From assembly GCA_024734555.1 (NCBI GenBank), contig JANPWX010000056.1, positions 8,964 through 72,963 of the forward strand: a stretch of 64,000 nt of DNA, in the 5' to 3' direction. The position numbers were made by a program, and so were the translations under genes. How positions within the stretch are numbered: the stretch's first letter is position 1; every line of letters starts with the position of its first letter. Shown here piece by piece: positions 39,901 to 52,600 of this stretch. Under the pieces are notes generated by a model. That model was given only the letters and a program-made list of their open reading frames with translations. It was not told the DNA's origin and ran no database searches. Source of the stretch: Trochalopteron elliotii. Lineage: Eukaryota > Chordata > Aves > Passeriformes > Leiothrichidae.

Positions 39901-42326
39901 TGTTTGAAAACGAAATTTCAATCTCCTGAGTCCAGAAAGAGTAAATTTGGTTCCCTTTCCACCTAGAAGCACAAAGATATTGCTTAAAGCCACCTCACAC
40001 CTCTCTGCTTTGGACTCCAGGCATGAAAATCTGGCAGCTAGAAAGCTTTCAGAATACCTAAATTTTGCTTTTCATTAGATACTAGATACTTGCTGGAGAA
40101 ATATGCTATACAGAGGCATTAAATATCCCATCGTGTCCTATACAAATTGGTGTTAATATTTTCTAATCCTAGACCTCCAGCTGGAAGGAACTCTTACAAT
40201 ATCACAGCACATATTGTTAAATACCTTCTCATTTTGCTTCTAGAACGTAGGTTTAATGAGAATTTGGACTGTGATCTTTTAATGTGATCACTTAGTTCAT
40301 TAAAACACTGTTTCACCTACACAAATCTCTTGCTCGTGAAGTTCACTGCAATGAATCAGAGCACAGCACACATGAGTAACTGCAAAGTGAGACTGAGTTT
40401 TCCTCTATCTCTCTGGTGCAGTCTCCCATTGGTTTCTCACACTGAGGGCTTTTCAGAGCCTGCTGTTCTGAAACAACAATGAGAAAACCCATTAAAAAAA
40501 GATCCATTTTTATTTTTAAAGAATGGAACATAAAGTGATTCATTGCACTATGGTATGTGAAGTCTGTCATTCTGCTTTAAAGTGCCTGTTCATCCAACCT
40601 TGCAAACAACTAACAAAAAGTCACTGTATTTGGTTGAAGTTTGATTTACTAAGATTTTCCTACTGCCTAAAAGAGGACAGAAAATAAAAGGATGGGAAAA
40701 GAGACCTCAAAAGATAAAAAGAGAAAACTTTTATGAAATAGAGCTGGACCCTTCTAGGGCCTTCCAGGAATAGACCATAGTTGATATAACAGTTGAGCAT
40801 TTGAAAACAAATAGTTCTACAATTCTGCAAGGATTTCTGTAATGGTTTTTCCTTTTAAATTATTTTTGTGGGTTTTCAGTAGTCTCTCTTGAATTTCTTG
40901 TCTTGAATTAATGTCCCCATTAATTCATCCACTTGTTAAATGAAGGACAAGCATCCTAAGAACATAATGGGGGCAGGACAATTTGTTTATTATTCATATG
41001 CACAAGTCACCCTGACATTGAAAATATTAAGACTGTTTTTCATCCAATCTTTGTAATCTTTGCTGTCAGGCTCAGTTGCCTGCTTTAGCCACATCTCACC
41101 CCAGTAGTGCTGGGAAAAACCTGACAGCAAATAGTTGCTAAATTCCTCATTCCTGATCCTCTGTTTCTGCCAGGAGTGTACCAGGGCTAACAGCCTGCAA
41201 GAGACCCATGGGATCTCCCAGACACACTACTGAAATATGAACATTCTTGGGTGAAAAACCTTAAAAGAAAGTAGGCTGCAATCCAGAAGAAAGAGCCCAG
41301 GTTTAATGCCTGTTGCTTGACTGATTCACTTGTAGTACATCACCTCAACTTCCATCGAGATTCCATGACTTAATTGAAAATTATCTAGATATTTTCTAAT
41401 TTTGTGGAAGAATGTTTTCTTATGCTAACAAGAAACTCATAGATTTTTAAAAACAATTTTCTTACCAATAGAAGTTAGTATTTCTTCCCTTTCAAAACAA
41501 TAATTTTGACTAAAAATAAATAGAAAAAAAAATGAGAGTGCTCCTTCATATCTGGTAAAAGCAAGACAATTTTTAGCAGAAAATCATTGACATTTGAAAG
41601 AAAAAATATATATGCACATATGTACAAAATGCATAGAGGTACAGAAGGATAGTTCTTTCTGTAATAAGATTACTTTCTGCCTCACATTTTCAAGCTAAAG
41701 TTAACTCCATTTTAGCACTTAGAACATGTGCTTTCTTCCCTGGCTGTACAACTCCTGGCAAAGGCCTCAAGTGCCCAGGGGTAAATTAACGTGCAGTGAA
41801 GAGACCCTGTACAGGATAAATGCAGCCCATCATATGGCTGTCCAATTTATCACCCAGACAGCACCAAGTAGGGAGGGTTTATAAATTATATTAACCTAAT
41901 TTAAATCCCTCTATCGAAAATAATTGAACAGGAAAGCTGCTGTTTACAAAAACGTGATCTAGCCATGAAAGCCATTCTGATATTTTATAGAAGCTGGGTT
42001 GTGCCCCTCAACATGTGAGATAAGGCACCACTCTGGGTGATTAAATATGACAGAATCCTTCCTGGAGAAATATCAGTTTGTATAAGCTCTTCAAGAAAGT
42101 GCTGAGTATATTTACCTGGACAGTGTCAGGTTGTGCTGCACCATCATTATAAAATTGACAAGAGAAGTGCTAGAGGTAAATAGCAGATGATGGAAAAGGG
42201 CAGGGAAAACCAGCAGCCAACAAGACATGAGGAAAAAAGGAAAGGATTTTGATGGAGAGTCCTCTTTACACTGAGCCACTTTAATGGACACAACCAGGAA
42301 AAAAAAGAAATTCTTTTTTATCATAG
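36921..42326. other. AT-rich unique non-coding sequence
   Basis: No gene or named repeat is visible. Open frames are at most 90 codons (37410-37682) and unconvincing. A minus-strand donor-like site (TCCAG then GTAAAT) sits near 42114 at the end of a 70-codon Phe/Ser-rich frame that looks compositional. Confidence 0.5.
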
Positions 42327-42421
42327 GATTGTTAAACCTATTCCCCGAAGTCCCAGTGCACTGAAAGAAACATTTAAAAATCTTATCATCAGAGGCAGAA
42401 AGAATGCAATAACAGAAGAAG
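42327..42421 (+). other. candidate internal coding exon (95 bp), gene unknown
   Basis: A T-rich tract ending in ATCATAG (AG at 42325-42326) is followed by 95 bases and then AAG|GTATGT, a good donor (GT at 42422-42423). In one frame (one base, 31 codons, one base) there is no stop; both other frames are closed. The peptide is basic and protein-like, beginning IVKPIPRSPSALKETF and ending NAITEE. One CpG lies inside an Arg codon after Pro. I cannot assign it to any protein, and I see no partner exon in compatible phase nearby. A 31-codon open frame between an AG and a GT occurs by chance at this scale, so this is a hypothesis. Confidence 0.27.
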
Positions 42422-45400
42422 GTATGTCCCAGAAAAATGACTTTTACAAAGAAAGCCAGGATCCTGATCTACCCTGCAAATAGAAGTTTCTGATTAAACT
42501 GAGCTGGGAGCCTCTGGGAAAAATAAAGGAAAAACTAAATTTTTCAAAATAGCTTAAATAACAATAAATTTTAAAAACCATTTATCCTGAAATAAATGAC
42601 TAATTTATTCCCAGAATTCTTCATCATTTCTGAATAATATACGTGATGAAGTGTGAGAATGATGCTTGATTAAATGAGGTCCCTGGAGTGCATTAGAGGA
42701 GATTTAGTCTGGAAAACAGCATCTGCTGTCTCTTTCTTTCCTTCTCTCAATGCTGTGTTGTTTCCACGTATTATAGCATATTACCCTCTTTCATTTTGAA
42801 CAGAATAGGACAATATTTATTCACATTTTTTGTGGTGGCCATACAATGGGTCTTTCAGTGTGAGGGTCTGAAAAATATTGCTGAATACTTAGTTTATTTT
42901 TCCTGGCAGGAATAGTAATTACCTTCTCTTAGTCACTCACAGGTCATACAAATCTAAGTTATTATCTGATATAATAAGGCCAGTAAATTTAATTCAACAG
43001 GCTTTTTCCAGAACTATTTTTTTGTCCTATTTCTGTTCTTACCTCTGCATCCAGTGTTGAGGGTCATGGCTTTGGCATAGCACTCATGAGAGCTAAAGAG
43101 ATATGCCAATGATCAACAGCTGGATGTGACACCACTGCTATCCTTTGCCATTGCCACCAGTTTGATAATGATGAAAGGCCTGTGCCTTGTCCAATACAGC
43201 TGTGCTGGGCATATCCAGCCTTACCCAGCCCTAGAAGCTGAGGACAAGCAGAGACAGCTCATTTACAAGGCAGCCTGAAAGGCCAGGTTATTGGAGCTCA
43301 GAGGTAAGCACTCACAGTGTTTGGAAACCTTTGTACAGACCCCAGATGTGCCTTAAAACACCCAATCTGGCAGTAGCCCTTAGCAGCATCCCAGCCCACA
43401 TCTGAGTGGGATTTTCATCCCACTTTCTCTCACTGTACTCACACCATCTGCCTGCCAGCCACAGTGATATGGGAACACTCAGTACCTGCCATGCCAGTAA
43501 CCTGGGGAAAGAATTCTGTTGTAACAGTGTACTTATTCAGCATCAGAAATCAATGCCAAAGCATGACTGCTATGTAGGTGGGCAGATGCTTGTCCACAAA
43601 TATCTTCAGACTAATAATGTGTCCAGTGGGTGGATTTGGTTTGTTGGGTTGTTGTTTTTTTCTACTTGAAAGCTGTGCTGTTCAAACATGTTCCAGTATG
43701 CTCTGCTTCTTCATTAGCACGCATTCCTTCCCTACCACGTGCTACATTTGATTAGAAAGACAACCATTTTTACAAGAAGATATTATGTCAATATTAACTA
43801 GCAACAGAGATAATATCAAAGATAAAACTGCCGTCGAGTTATTAAGAGACTGTAATTTGCTTGAACGTTTTCATGAAATTACAAAATTGGGTATCATATC
43901 TATATCTGATTATGAAGAGCAACATATCTCTGAGTTAATAATTGCAATCTTGTTTTTACTTGTTGACAGTCTATGACTAATTGCTGTCTGAAGAGAATTT
44001 AAACAGATCAATTCGAAAATCAGCCATCTAAAGAAAGGTAACATGCTTAACACATATTCAGTTGGGACTGCAAAGTTTCTGTATTTTATTTGGATATCTC
44101 TATTATGTGGTAGTTCCTTAAGAGACTAAAAACCAAAGTGCATTAACTAAAAAGAGGTAATTTAATAACTTAAATGTTTTAGTTCTTTGGGGTTTGTAAT
44201 GCTGTTAATTTACCTGTATTTAGAGGAAACCAGAGAGTTAGAAGGATTTCTGATAGCCAAACTATGGAAGTTTCACTACTGAAAGCTTTCACTATCTAAC
44301 CATGAGCAACAAACTACTGATAATTGGTCTCTGCCCAGTGTCAGTCTGATCTGTTGGGGACTCCATCAGTGCAGGCAGCTTGGGGTGCAGCTGCAGGGAG
44401 AGCTGGAAACACGAGACCATGAACTGATGACCCTTTGCACAAGAAAAGGCACAAAGACCTCTGCCTGTCATAGGTGCTCAAGTGTGGCTGACTTAGTGGT
44501 TCCTGGGTGCTCAGATAGGAAAGTTTCCTTATCAGTTTCCTAAAACTCTGGATCACTCTGATCTGGTCCATCCCTTTTAGAGCTGGAATGCATTGGGCCT
44601 TCTCTTAGGGTGAACGTTCCAGTTGTGTTCCAGCTGAAAGGAACCTGGGTCACATGCAATGTTCTGTGGTGTGAACCTGGGAACAGTAAGTGTGGGTGAT
44701 GCAGAGGTTTTCTCCAAAAGCAGGACCATCATCTGTTAGGTCAGAAATTAAATGCCCTCATGGTGTTGCACTGGGCCTAGAAGCAGCAATACTAAAGCCT
44801 GGCTGGTTAGTTGGATAAACAGGAACCACAGAACCTTCTCTTAAACCTCTTGTCATTCCACTTTCAGAAGTAATATCTCCATTTAAAGAATGGGGATCTT
44901 TATCAGATCAGAAAGCTGTTATTTTTAATTTGGAATATCAAGTGAAGTTGAGTCTTCTGGGTTCTTTTCCAAATGGGCATGACCACTGTTTCTGAAAGTC
45001 CCAAATATCATGTGAAAGATAAAGCAAGGCTACATAATTTTTCTTCCTATCAACTTCTTTATCTTCGTTAATTTTTTTTAAATATAATACTTAAGCTGTA
45101 GCTAATAGCTGAGATACAATAAGCAAGCACACCACCCACTTTAGAGAAATGTGGTTCTGCCTGAAAAGGATTATGAGATTCCCTGTTTGATAATGTACAT
45201 TACTGGGTGAGAAGACTGTCCTTTTATATTTATCCAGTGTTGCAGGCTCTGTTCAAAAGGTGGAGAAAATCCTAATTTTTGGCTCTTTTTGCACTGCTGT
45301 TTGTGGTTGCAAAGACTCACACATAAGTAATCTCATACAGAACCAATAAACACAGATATATCCAAACAATAAAAGCAGCACAGTGAAATATAGTTATTTT

Positions 45401-45454
45401 CCCATTATTCTTCCTTTTGATTAAAAATTCTAGAATCTAATAACATGAGGAGAT
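42422..45454. other. non-coding sequence, GC-raised at 43.05-43.5 and 44.33-44.66 kb
   Basis: No firm gene is present. A donor-like AGAG|GTAAGC lies at 43302-43307, but every upstream frame is closed by a stop within about 60 bases, so it could only end a non-coding exon. The small open frame at 43785-43976 is described separately. The GC-raised 44330-44660 stretch carries a 76-codon minus-strand frame without recognisable content. Confidence 0.45.
43785..43976 (+). other. short open frame, protein-like composition, unrecognised
   Basis: The frame is open from just after a TGA at about 43748 to a stop at 43974-43976; the first ATG gives 63 residues. The peptide is unusually rich in charged residues for AT-rich junk (many Asp, Glu, Lys, Arg) and ends in a hydrophobic segment of about 12 residues (IIAILFLLVDSL). 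Three CpGs survive in it (two in GCCGTCGAG, one in GAACGTT). I recognise no family, and there is no convincing Kozak context at the ATG. It could be a conserved non-coding element or chance. Confidence 0.12.
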
Positions 45455-45970
45455 GCCCAACAGGATGCTGGCCTGCATTCTGAAGAGTACTGCCAGAAGG
45501 TCAGGGGAAGGGAGCCTTGCCTGCCTGGGCAGTGCTGAGACACAGCTGGGGTGCTGCACCCAGTTACCAACTCACAGCTACACAGGAGAAAAGGGAACGG
45601 CTGGAGCAAGCCAGCAAAGGGCTGCAAAGATGATGAAATGACTGAAACATCTGACAAATGAGCAAAGGCTGAGAAAGCTGGGACTGATCAGCCTTGAGAG
45701 GAAAATGTTTGGGGGAATCTCAATGTCCATAAATAACAGCACAATGGGAAAGGGAGCACAAAACTAAGCATTTCAAACTCCATTAAAAATTTTTTTTTGA
45801 CTGTGTGATCAAGTAATTGCACAACTTTCCCAGAAATGCTGGGATCCCCATCCTTGGAGATATTCAAAACCCATCTGGACACAGTCCTGGGCAACCCCTG
45901 CTCAGAGTAGGGGGACTAGAGCACGTCCAAAGACTCCTGCCAAAGTCAACATCCCATAAATCCATGAAAG
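45455..45970 (+). mobile_element. CR1 LINE, 5'-truncated 3' portion
   Basis: The sequence follows the end of the CR1 reverse-transcriptase frame and the 3' UTR in order. 45463-45480 matches the GCTGGCCTGCAT segment. 45601-45700 matches the block with GGGCTGCAAAGATGATGAA, the GAGCAAAGGCTGAGAAAGCTGGG run and CAGCCTTGAGAGGA. 45852-45900 matches CTTGGAGATATTCAAAACC...CTGGACACAGTCCTGGGCAACC, and the GGGGGACTAGA...CC tail runs to about 45970. The copy is diverged, shortened between about 45745 and 45835 (where there is a T8 run), and has many stops, so it is inactive. CR1 copies are typically 5'-truncated in birds. This is the clearest taxonomic marker in the window. Confidence 0.9.
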
Positions 45971-48170
45971 TTAGCACTAGAGACTGACCCTGAATTTCCT
46001 GCTTGTAACATTTCAGCAATTGGGCAAGGCCCTTATAATCTAACACTTTCAATCATAATATCAGATTCATTCCTCTGGCATCATTGAGGCTTAGTAGCAG
46101 ATTTATTTTAAACATTTTGCCAGGAAACATTAAATATATTTAAATAAATGTCTAATCTTTTCAATTTAACAATAAGGACTTAATATTAGAGAGATTGGAA
46201 AGGATTTAGTAAATTAGTGTACAAAGTGACAGGTTAATTGTTTTGCAGATCATTAAGCAACACATTTATTCAGCAACCAATAATTTAACCAATGAATTCA
46301 GCCTGTTAACAAGGGGAAAATATTTTTTAGGCATTTGATCATATTTTGATGAATAAATTTATTTAGTGAAATTTTTCACCAGAAGTTTTCATTCAATATT
46401 TATTACTCACAACTCAAGCAAGGTGATGGGTCCCTGCAATTTCATTTTAACTATCTGTTTCTTCAGGTGCAACCTGCAACCTCAGCTGTTTTCTCTTGTG
46501 GGGAGGTGGGGGTTTTTTTGTTTTTGTTTGTTTCTCCCCACTTCTGTGTAGGTAGGTCAAAGATCTGTGAAGATAAAGTACATATCAATATGAAGCTGAA
46601 GAACTATCTTGAAAATAATTCCGGAAAACAGTGCAAGTAATTCTCCTCTAATGAAAAAGGATTCTTAGAAACACTGAAGTGAAAAGGGCTGCAAACCTGG
46701 GAAACACCCAGGGCTTCCGCCTGAGGGGGGCTTCATAATGTAACATTCAACCCCCAGTATTATTCACACTTTAAAAATATATTTACTGATTCCATGCATA
46801 TTTAATACCCATGAAAGTAATGGAGATAAATGCATGCCGTTATTAGCAGACACTATTTCAGTTCATTTATTCCCTTTCCCACCACTTCTACTGAAGGCAC
46901 AGGAAAATAGAAATGAACATTCAATCTCTACAAGAGAAAAAGGGTTGAGACATGTATGGGCAAAATTCAATCTTAGGCAGACAGATCTTTCAGAAGGGCT
47001 CTGACTAACCTGGCAGAGAAACATCACCCCCACCAAGTACCCTGCAGGGTCATGATAGGAAATGGGGGGTTCTTCCAGCTCTTGCATGGTACAAGGTCTT
47101 CTCTTGGGGGCCAAGGAACACAAGAAAAAAAAAAACATGACCATGCTGGGAACACATTAATTTCAGGTGTCAAAGCAGGCAACCAAAGACCTCTTATCCT
47201 CTTTTCCCAAGACACTGTGATAAATCTTAGTGGATTTCTTGGAACACAAAGAGACCAAGCATACAGTAGCTTTTAAAGGAAAGAATAGGAAAAAATATAG
47301 GTGCTTTAATGTCATTGGCCAAGCTTAAGATGCTACATATTCCACTGAGAAGTGTTGGGGTTTTTTTAGACATTTAAGCTCCTAACAAAACTTGTGGAAA
47401 TCCATTTGCTCCCCACATATACATAATTCCCACAATTTCAATAAATATTGATGTTTGTTTGGGTATCTATTGAGATTAATTGAGTCAAGAACTAAGTATT
47501 GACCAAAAAAAGAGGAGGTCAATACTTACATTGAAGGAAAATATACATTCATCTCTGCTGAAAACATGAAGCCCAGAGGTCAAATATTTTTCCTAATTTA
47601 TTTATCCTTTGTGACACCTGGCGATTCCGCTGGTGAAACTGAGCATTTAAAAAAAACCCCAAAACTCATGTAGTTCATATAATTAGTTCCCACCCTAGTG
47701 TAATATACGATCTTAGTGTTAAAAACTATCTTGAAAATTGTACAAATGAGAAGGACAAGTTCAGGAATAAAATAAAGATGTGCTCCCTTCTGTTATGTAG
47801 AGTCTCTTTTCCAGTGGAGCATGTTGTTGAAGAGATTATCCATGATTAAGTCCCCAACAGATAAGTTGTGTAAAATGGATTGGATGACATATAGATATCT
47901 CTTCCAATCTATATTATTCTACAAGTCCATAAAGAATGCCATGACAAAAATCCCATATTGTTAGACACTCAAAAGCAGTGTCCAACAGCTGAGTAAAGAC
48001 CCATTCAGTGGCTCCACAATGAGAGCTAATTTAAATAAGAACAAAATGCAATAGATTTTTTTTTTCTTTGGCATAATCATAACTTCAAACTCTTCCTGTA
48101 TTGAAAACCTTTTCTAGATAGGAACAGAAGTCTCATTTGGAGTAGAACAAACACTGTACTTACTGATATC
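45971..48170. other. AT-rich unique non-coding sequence
   Basis: No gene is visible. 46080-46330 is especially A/T-rich, with many ATTA and TTAAT cores but no named repeat. The 93-codon minus-strand frame at 46863-47144 is not recognisable. A perfect 12-bp inverted repeat lies at 47493-47528. Confidence 0.5.
47493..47528. repeat. perfect 12-bp inverted repeat, 12-base loop
   Basis: TAAGTATTGACC (47493-47504) and GGTCAATACTTA (47517-47528) are exact reverse complements around an A/G-only loop. The right arm, read on the minus strand, contains GTAAGTATT, a strong donor-like string. No terminal-repeat transposon is recognised around it. Confidence 0.9.
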
Positions 48171-48228
48171 TGAGTCACAGAACAGTCTGAGTTGGAAGGG
48201 ACCCAGAAAGATCATTGAGTCCAACTTG
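48171..48228 (-). mobile_element. CR1 LINE 3'-terminal fragment
   Basis: On the plus strand it reads CACAGAACAGTCTGAGTTGGAAGGGACC...AAAGATCATTGAGTCCAAC in pieces. This is the reverse complement of the CR1 3' end (GTTGGACT...GATC...GGTCCCTTCCAAC...TTCTGTGA). Only about 60 bases are recognisable; past about 48230 the similarity stops, consistent with heavy 5' truncation. The minus orientation is opposite to the other two CR1 pieces. Confidence 0.88.
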
Positions 48229-49633
48229 AGTCGTTATTTTCCTTGCAATTTAGTCTGCCCTAAATATGTAGTCTACAATGACAAAGACAGTACAAGTGAG
48301 CAATAGGTGACATTTTTATCACATCTGATATGAAATATTTTATCATAATCTGTTCTGGGTACTATATGAATTAAACACGCATTCATTTAGCATATTGCAC
48401 TGGCAAAACCTCATATGGTGTGTTTAAAAGGCAACCTTTAACATATCAATATGCCTAAAATACATTTCCTAGGGAGATAATCTTGGCTGAAAAGAAGTAG
48501 GCACTGCATAGTAGGGGAAAACAGGCTAGAGTTTTTCAGAAATTTTTTAATTTAATTCATTAGACATGAAAGTGTTCATACACTATTAGACTGCTGCAGC
48601 AGTGGAAAAAACATGTAGCTTTTAATGAAAATGCTAATAAAATAGGAAAAACCTAATTTATACAGAAGGGAGAAGATTAAACCCCTGGCTTTTGATACAT
48701 GATTTGATTGTGGTCATAGTATGAATGTAAGGTTGTCTGATGCAAAGGATTCAATTTCAGATAACAAGCTTTATTTTAATCTCTGTGCAAGGAAGAAACA
48801 TGCCACCCCCTTTGTTTTAATATTTACATTTTGGTAGTGGGTGGTGGTCATACTATCTTGGGCAAAGCCTACTACAGCCCTACTTCTCAGGGGAAAAAGA
48901 AAAAGGGGTCTAAACAATCTCACACAATGTCTACAGAAATCTCATCTTTTAAGCTTTTTTTCCCCTCTTTGTTTCTCTAAAAAATCTCTTACATATTTCA
49001 TCTGGATTATGACTAGAGTTCCATCTCTAGATGGGAAAAGAGGAAAAGGACTGCAAAGACTGACATTTTAACTTCTACCTGTCAAGAATGAAATCTTTGA
49101 ATGAGCACACACACACTAACAGGACTGGGAGAACCCGACTGAGATCGTCACACCAGAGTAAAGTGAGGAAATAGGAACTGGAAAAAGTCTTTAGTCATCC
49201 ACACTGAGAAAACTATTTTAATCAGTTTAGCTGAGCATCTTATTTTTACCTGAAATTAGTACTTTCAAAAGCATATGAGAACAAAACAAATTACTGTGTT
49301 ACTTAATGTTGATCATATCAGATTCAAGGCAGGTTCTCAATAGCAGATAATTTTTTTTCTCCATAGATCTCTAAGAACTCTTCTCAAAGATACTTTTTTA
49401 AAAAAGTGTTTATTCACAAGGTCAAGCCATAAGTTAAGGTGAGACATCTTGCTGTTTTTACCCGGAGTGAGAAGGTATATTTAGACTGTAATTCAAGTAT
49501 CCAGAACCTCTGTCTCTCTTATGACTGTAGAAAAAGAATGAGGTTATTAACATCCATATGCCAGCAGCATCTTTTATCAACACCTGTCTCTCTTTGGGGA
49601 TTTGTTGAACTCTTAATAAAATGTATCTCTCAC

Positions 49634-49637
<4 letters not shown>

Positions 49638-49665
<28 letters not shown>
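49638..49665. repeat. (AT)14 microsatellite
   Basis: Fourteen uninterrupted AT units, the longest perfect dinucleotide repeat in the window and likely to vary in length between individuals. Confidence 0.95.
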
Positions 49666-52600
49666 TACAATAAAAGCAGGATAAAAATAAAACCACAGTT
49701 TCTTTACTTCATAAAAACTGAAGAGAAAGGAAAAACTACCACTGGCCTTTTTAGAAACTGATTGGGTAAAACGTGGAGAAAAAAAGTGATGACAAGTGTT
49801 TGCTGGAAGTGCTAAGAAAATAGCAAGGGAATTTTGGTGCTGGAATTAATCATGAAAGTGCACTATAACACAGTAATCAGACTTCTTAAAAGCCTAACTA
49901 TTCAGAGTGCTTAGTCCATTAAAAAAATGCTAAAAACTCTAGATTTTGAGATTTACTGGGTAGTAGTCCAAATTATACCTATCATTGTATGATGATTAAG
50001 TATGATGGTTTAAAAACCAATAAAAACAATTGCCCTGTCTCGTGAAAGTAATACTTGTGAGCCAATAACTTGCCCCAAATAGTCTGGCTCTAAGTTTGAC
50101 ATAGTTCCATCATATCTCCTGAACATGTGGAATGAGTTAAAAAAATCCTGTGCATAGAGACATTAGACTAAGATGTGTTTTATACATTTCATGTACAAGC
50201 AAACATATGAAATAATTTAAAAATATTTAGGATTACCAGTGTCAGCAATGAGTTGATGAGAAATGTCTTATGGGAGGGATATTCAAGAAAATCCCATTTT
50301 GATACATCTGTTGCTTATATCTCACTTCAACAAATGCTTTATAGAAAACTTGGCAAAGGGAAGAAATCCTTAAACATAGTAATAGTCAATCTAGCATGTT
50401 TTGATTACTCACAATCTGTAGCAAGCACTAGGAACAACAAAACTTAATTGTAGATGCTGTGAAAACACCCCTTTCCTCACCTTAAGTCTGAAGATTTCTG
50501 GAAGTACAATAGTCAGTGCTTTTTAAAGAGAAGTTGCTGCAATTTTGCTTCTTTAAGGATAAGAAAAGTGCTCAAGTCAGTTGTTCCTGGAGGAGTTAGT
50601 AATTACATAAGGCAGCAATATAATCATAAATACGTTGCTGTATATTCTTGCATAAAATTATCTTACTTATCTACATTTATAAATCAAGTGCAGTCTACCT
50701 GTGAACTGTTTCAACACTGGGAAATAGGAGAGATTTTATATTAGTCTTTTGGAAAAGTTTAGTGATTTGATTATACTCAGTTAAGGTGGAAATTTAGTGA
50801 TTGGGTGAAGTTGCTTATTGATGAAGACATGAACAGAAAGACAGTCATTCCCACAAAGTGAAAAGTTTCCAAATCTTTTGCTAAATTGTATTTCTGATTA
50901 CCAGAGGAGAGAAAGGAGGTATGGCCGTGGGCCCAGCCCTGTAATCTTAAAGTCAATTTGAATGGAATGGGTGTGGAAGTGAACAGTGCAGGACTCTTGC
51001 TGTAACTGGAAGAAGTGCCAAAAGGAGACTGCCTCCACCAAGGGCCACCAAGCTCCAGGACTTTATTGAAATTGGCAGAGCTCCACTGACCTCTCTTTGT
51101 AGACAAATGTAATTTCAACACAGTGGATGGAAAAATGTCTGTATAAAACTCTTCTGTGAAGCAGCCTTAAAGAAAAGACCTATATTTCTTTGAAGAATAT
51201 GAATAACTCCCACTATTTTTTGAAGTAAACAGAACCTTTAAAATTCTGCAGCCCTTTAGACAAATCCTGCTTCTCACGGAAGTGGATAAGCCATATACTT
51301 CATTAAGGGGTTTAAGACCTTCGAATCAAGATAATCTAATCATCACTCATGTTTCATTTAGTCCTTGATATTTACTCCAGTAACATTATTCAGGATGTTA
51401 ACTTCCCTAAAACATCACAAAGTGCTTAGTCAGCTAATCAGTTGTACCACTTGTAGGGTAAGTGCTACAAGGTGTCCAAAAAACCCAGAATTTTGTTATT
51501 TTTACTGCAAGCAGCTGCACAGTTTGGCAGATCTAAGTGGTGGCTTGCAAACAAATTTACAAATAAAGATTCATAAAGCAATTAACATTCCTCAAGTAGG
51601 TCTCTGCCAGCCCCTGCATCTCAAATCACAACTGTGTCTCAGGGTAGGAAATCAAGCCTGAAGTGACAGAAGTATGTGGACTGAAGGTAACTTAGTAGTA
51701 GTTTACCTTCTCTACAGTTTTTTTGAGAGAGATGTTGAATAATTGAGAGTAAAAACCTAATTTAGCTGTTCTGAGCAGCCTTGCACAGCAGTGCATGCTC
51801 CCTAGGTCAGGGTAGATTTTCCCAAGTATCTCACTTCAGCACATCTCTCCATCTCACTTCCAGCAGCAGGGGGATGGTAATCAAACAGATTTAGTCCTGT
51901 TCTCTGGATTCACACTCTATCTTTACACTTAGTACAGCTTCATCATGTATGTCATTCTAGAATATGTATGAAAAACAACCAAGGTAAAGTCACATTGTCA
52001 AAATGATCACTCCATACGTCTTGGAGGAGAGGAGCCACGTATTTCCCCCATTAGTATTTAAGTGATTCAAAATCCACCTTCTATACAAAATAACACACAC
52101 AACTCAGTCTCTGTGAATGTGCAGTAATATACATCTCAGTCAAAAGGGGAACCATACAAAAAAAAGGACTGTCAGGGTGGAGTTTCAGAATTCCTCACAA
52201 GGAAGGACTTATTTTTCTGAAGTTAAAAAGTATTCATGGAGTTGCTGTATTAAAGTTCATGGAATTACACCAGAGAAATTAATTTGGTCTTCATTGCTCA
52301 GAGTGTAAACAATGGCATTATTATTTTGCTCAGACCTTTCTAGTCTTAATGAACTCATCAGATTATTCTATTCAGAGGTTTCACAATGATGAGGATCATT
52401 ATGTATTTTCAAAAGATTCAGCACATAGCATTCATAACACTGAAGCTTTGCAGGAGCATTCTAATGTTAAAGGTTGATAAATTAAGCAGCCTTGGAATTC
52501 TCATTAAGTTTGTCAAGCTGAATTGTCAGGTATTTTGCCTTAGCTAATGGCTTGGGTGACCAACAGTCATTCACAACTGAGGCCATGGTTATCTTATTAA

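Noticed and set aside
43302..43307. GTAAGC donor after CTCAGAG
   Set aside because: Upstream frames close within about 60 bases, and no acceptor with a consistent frame was found.
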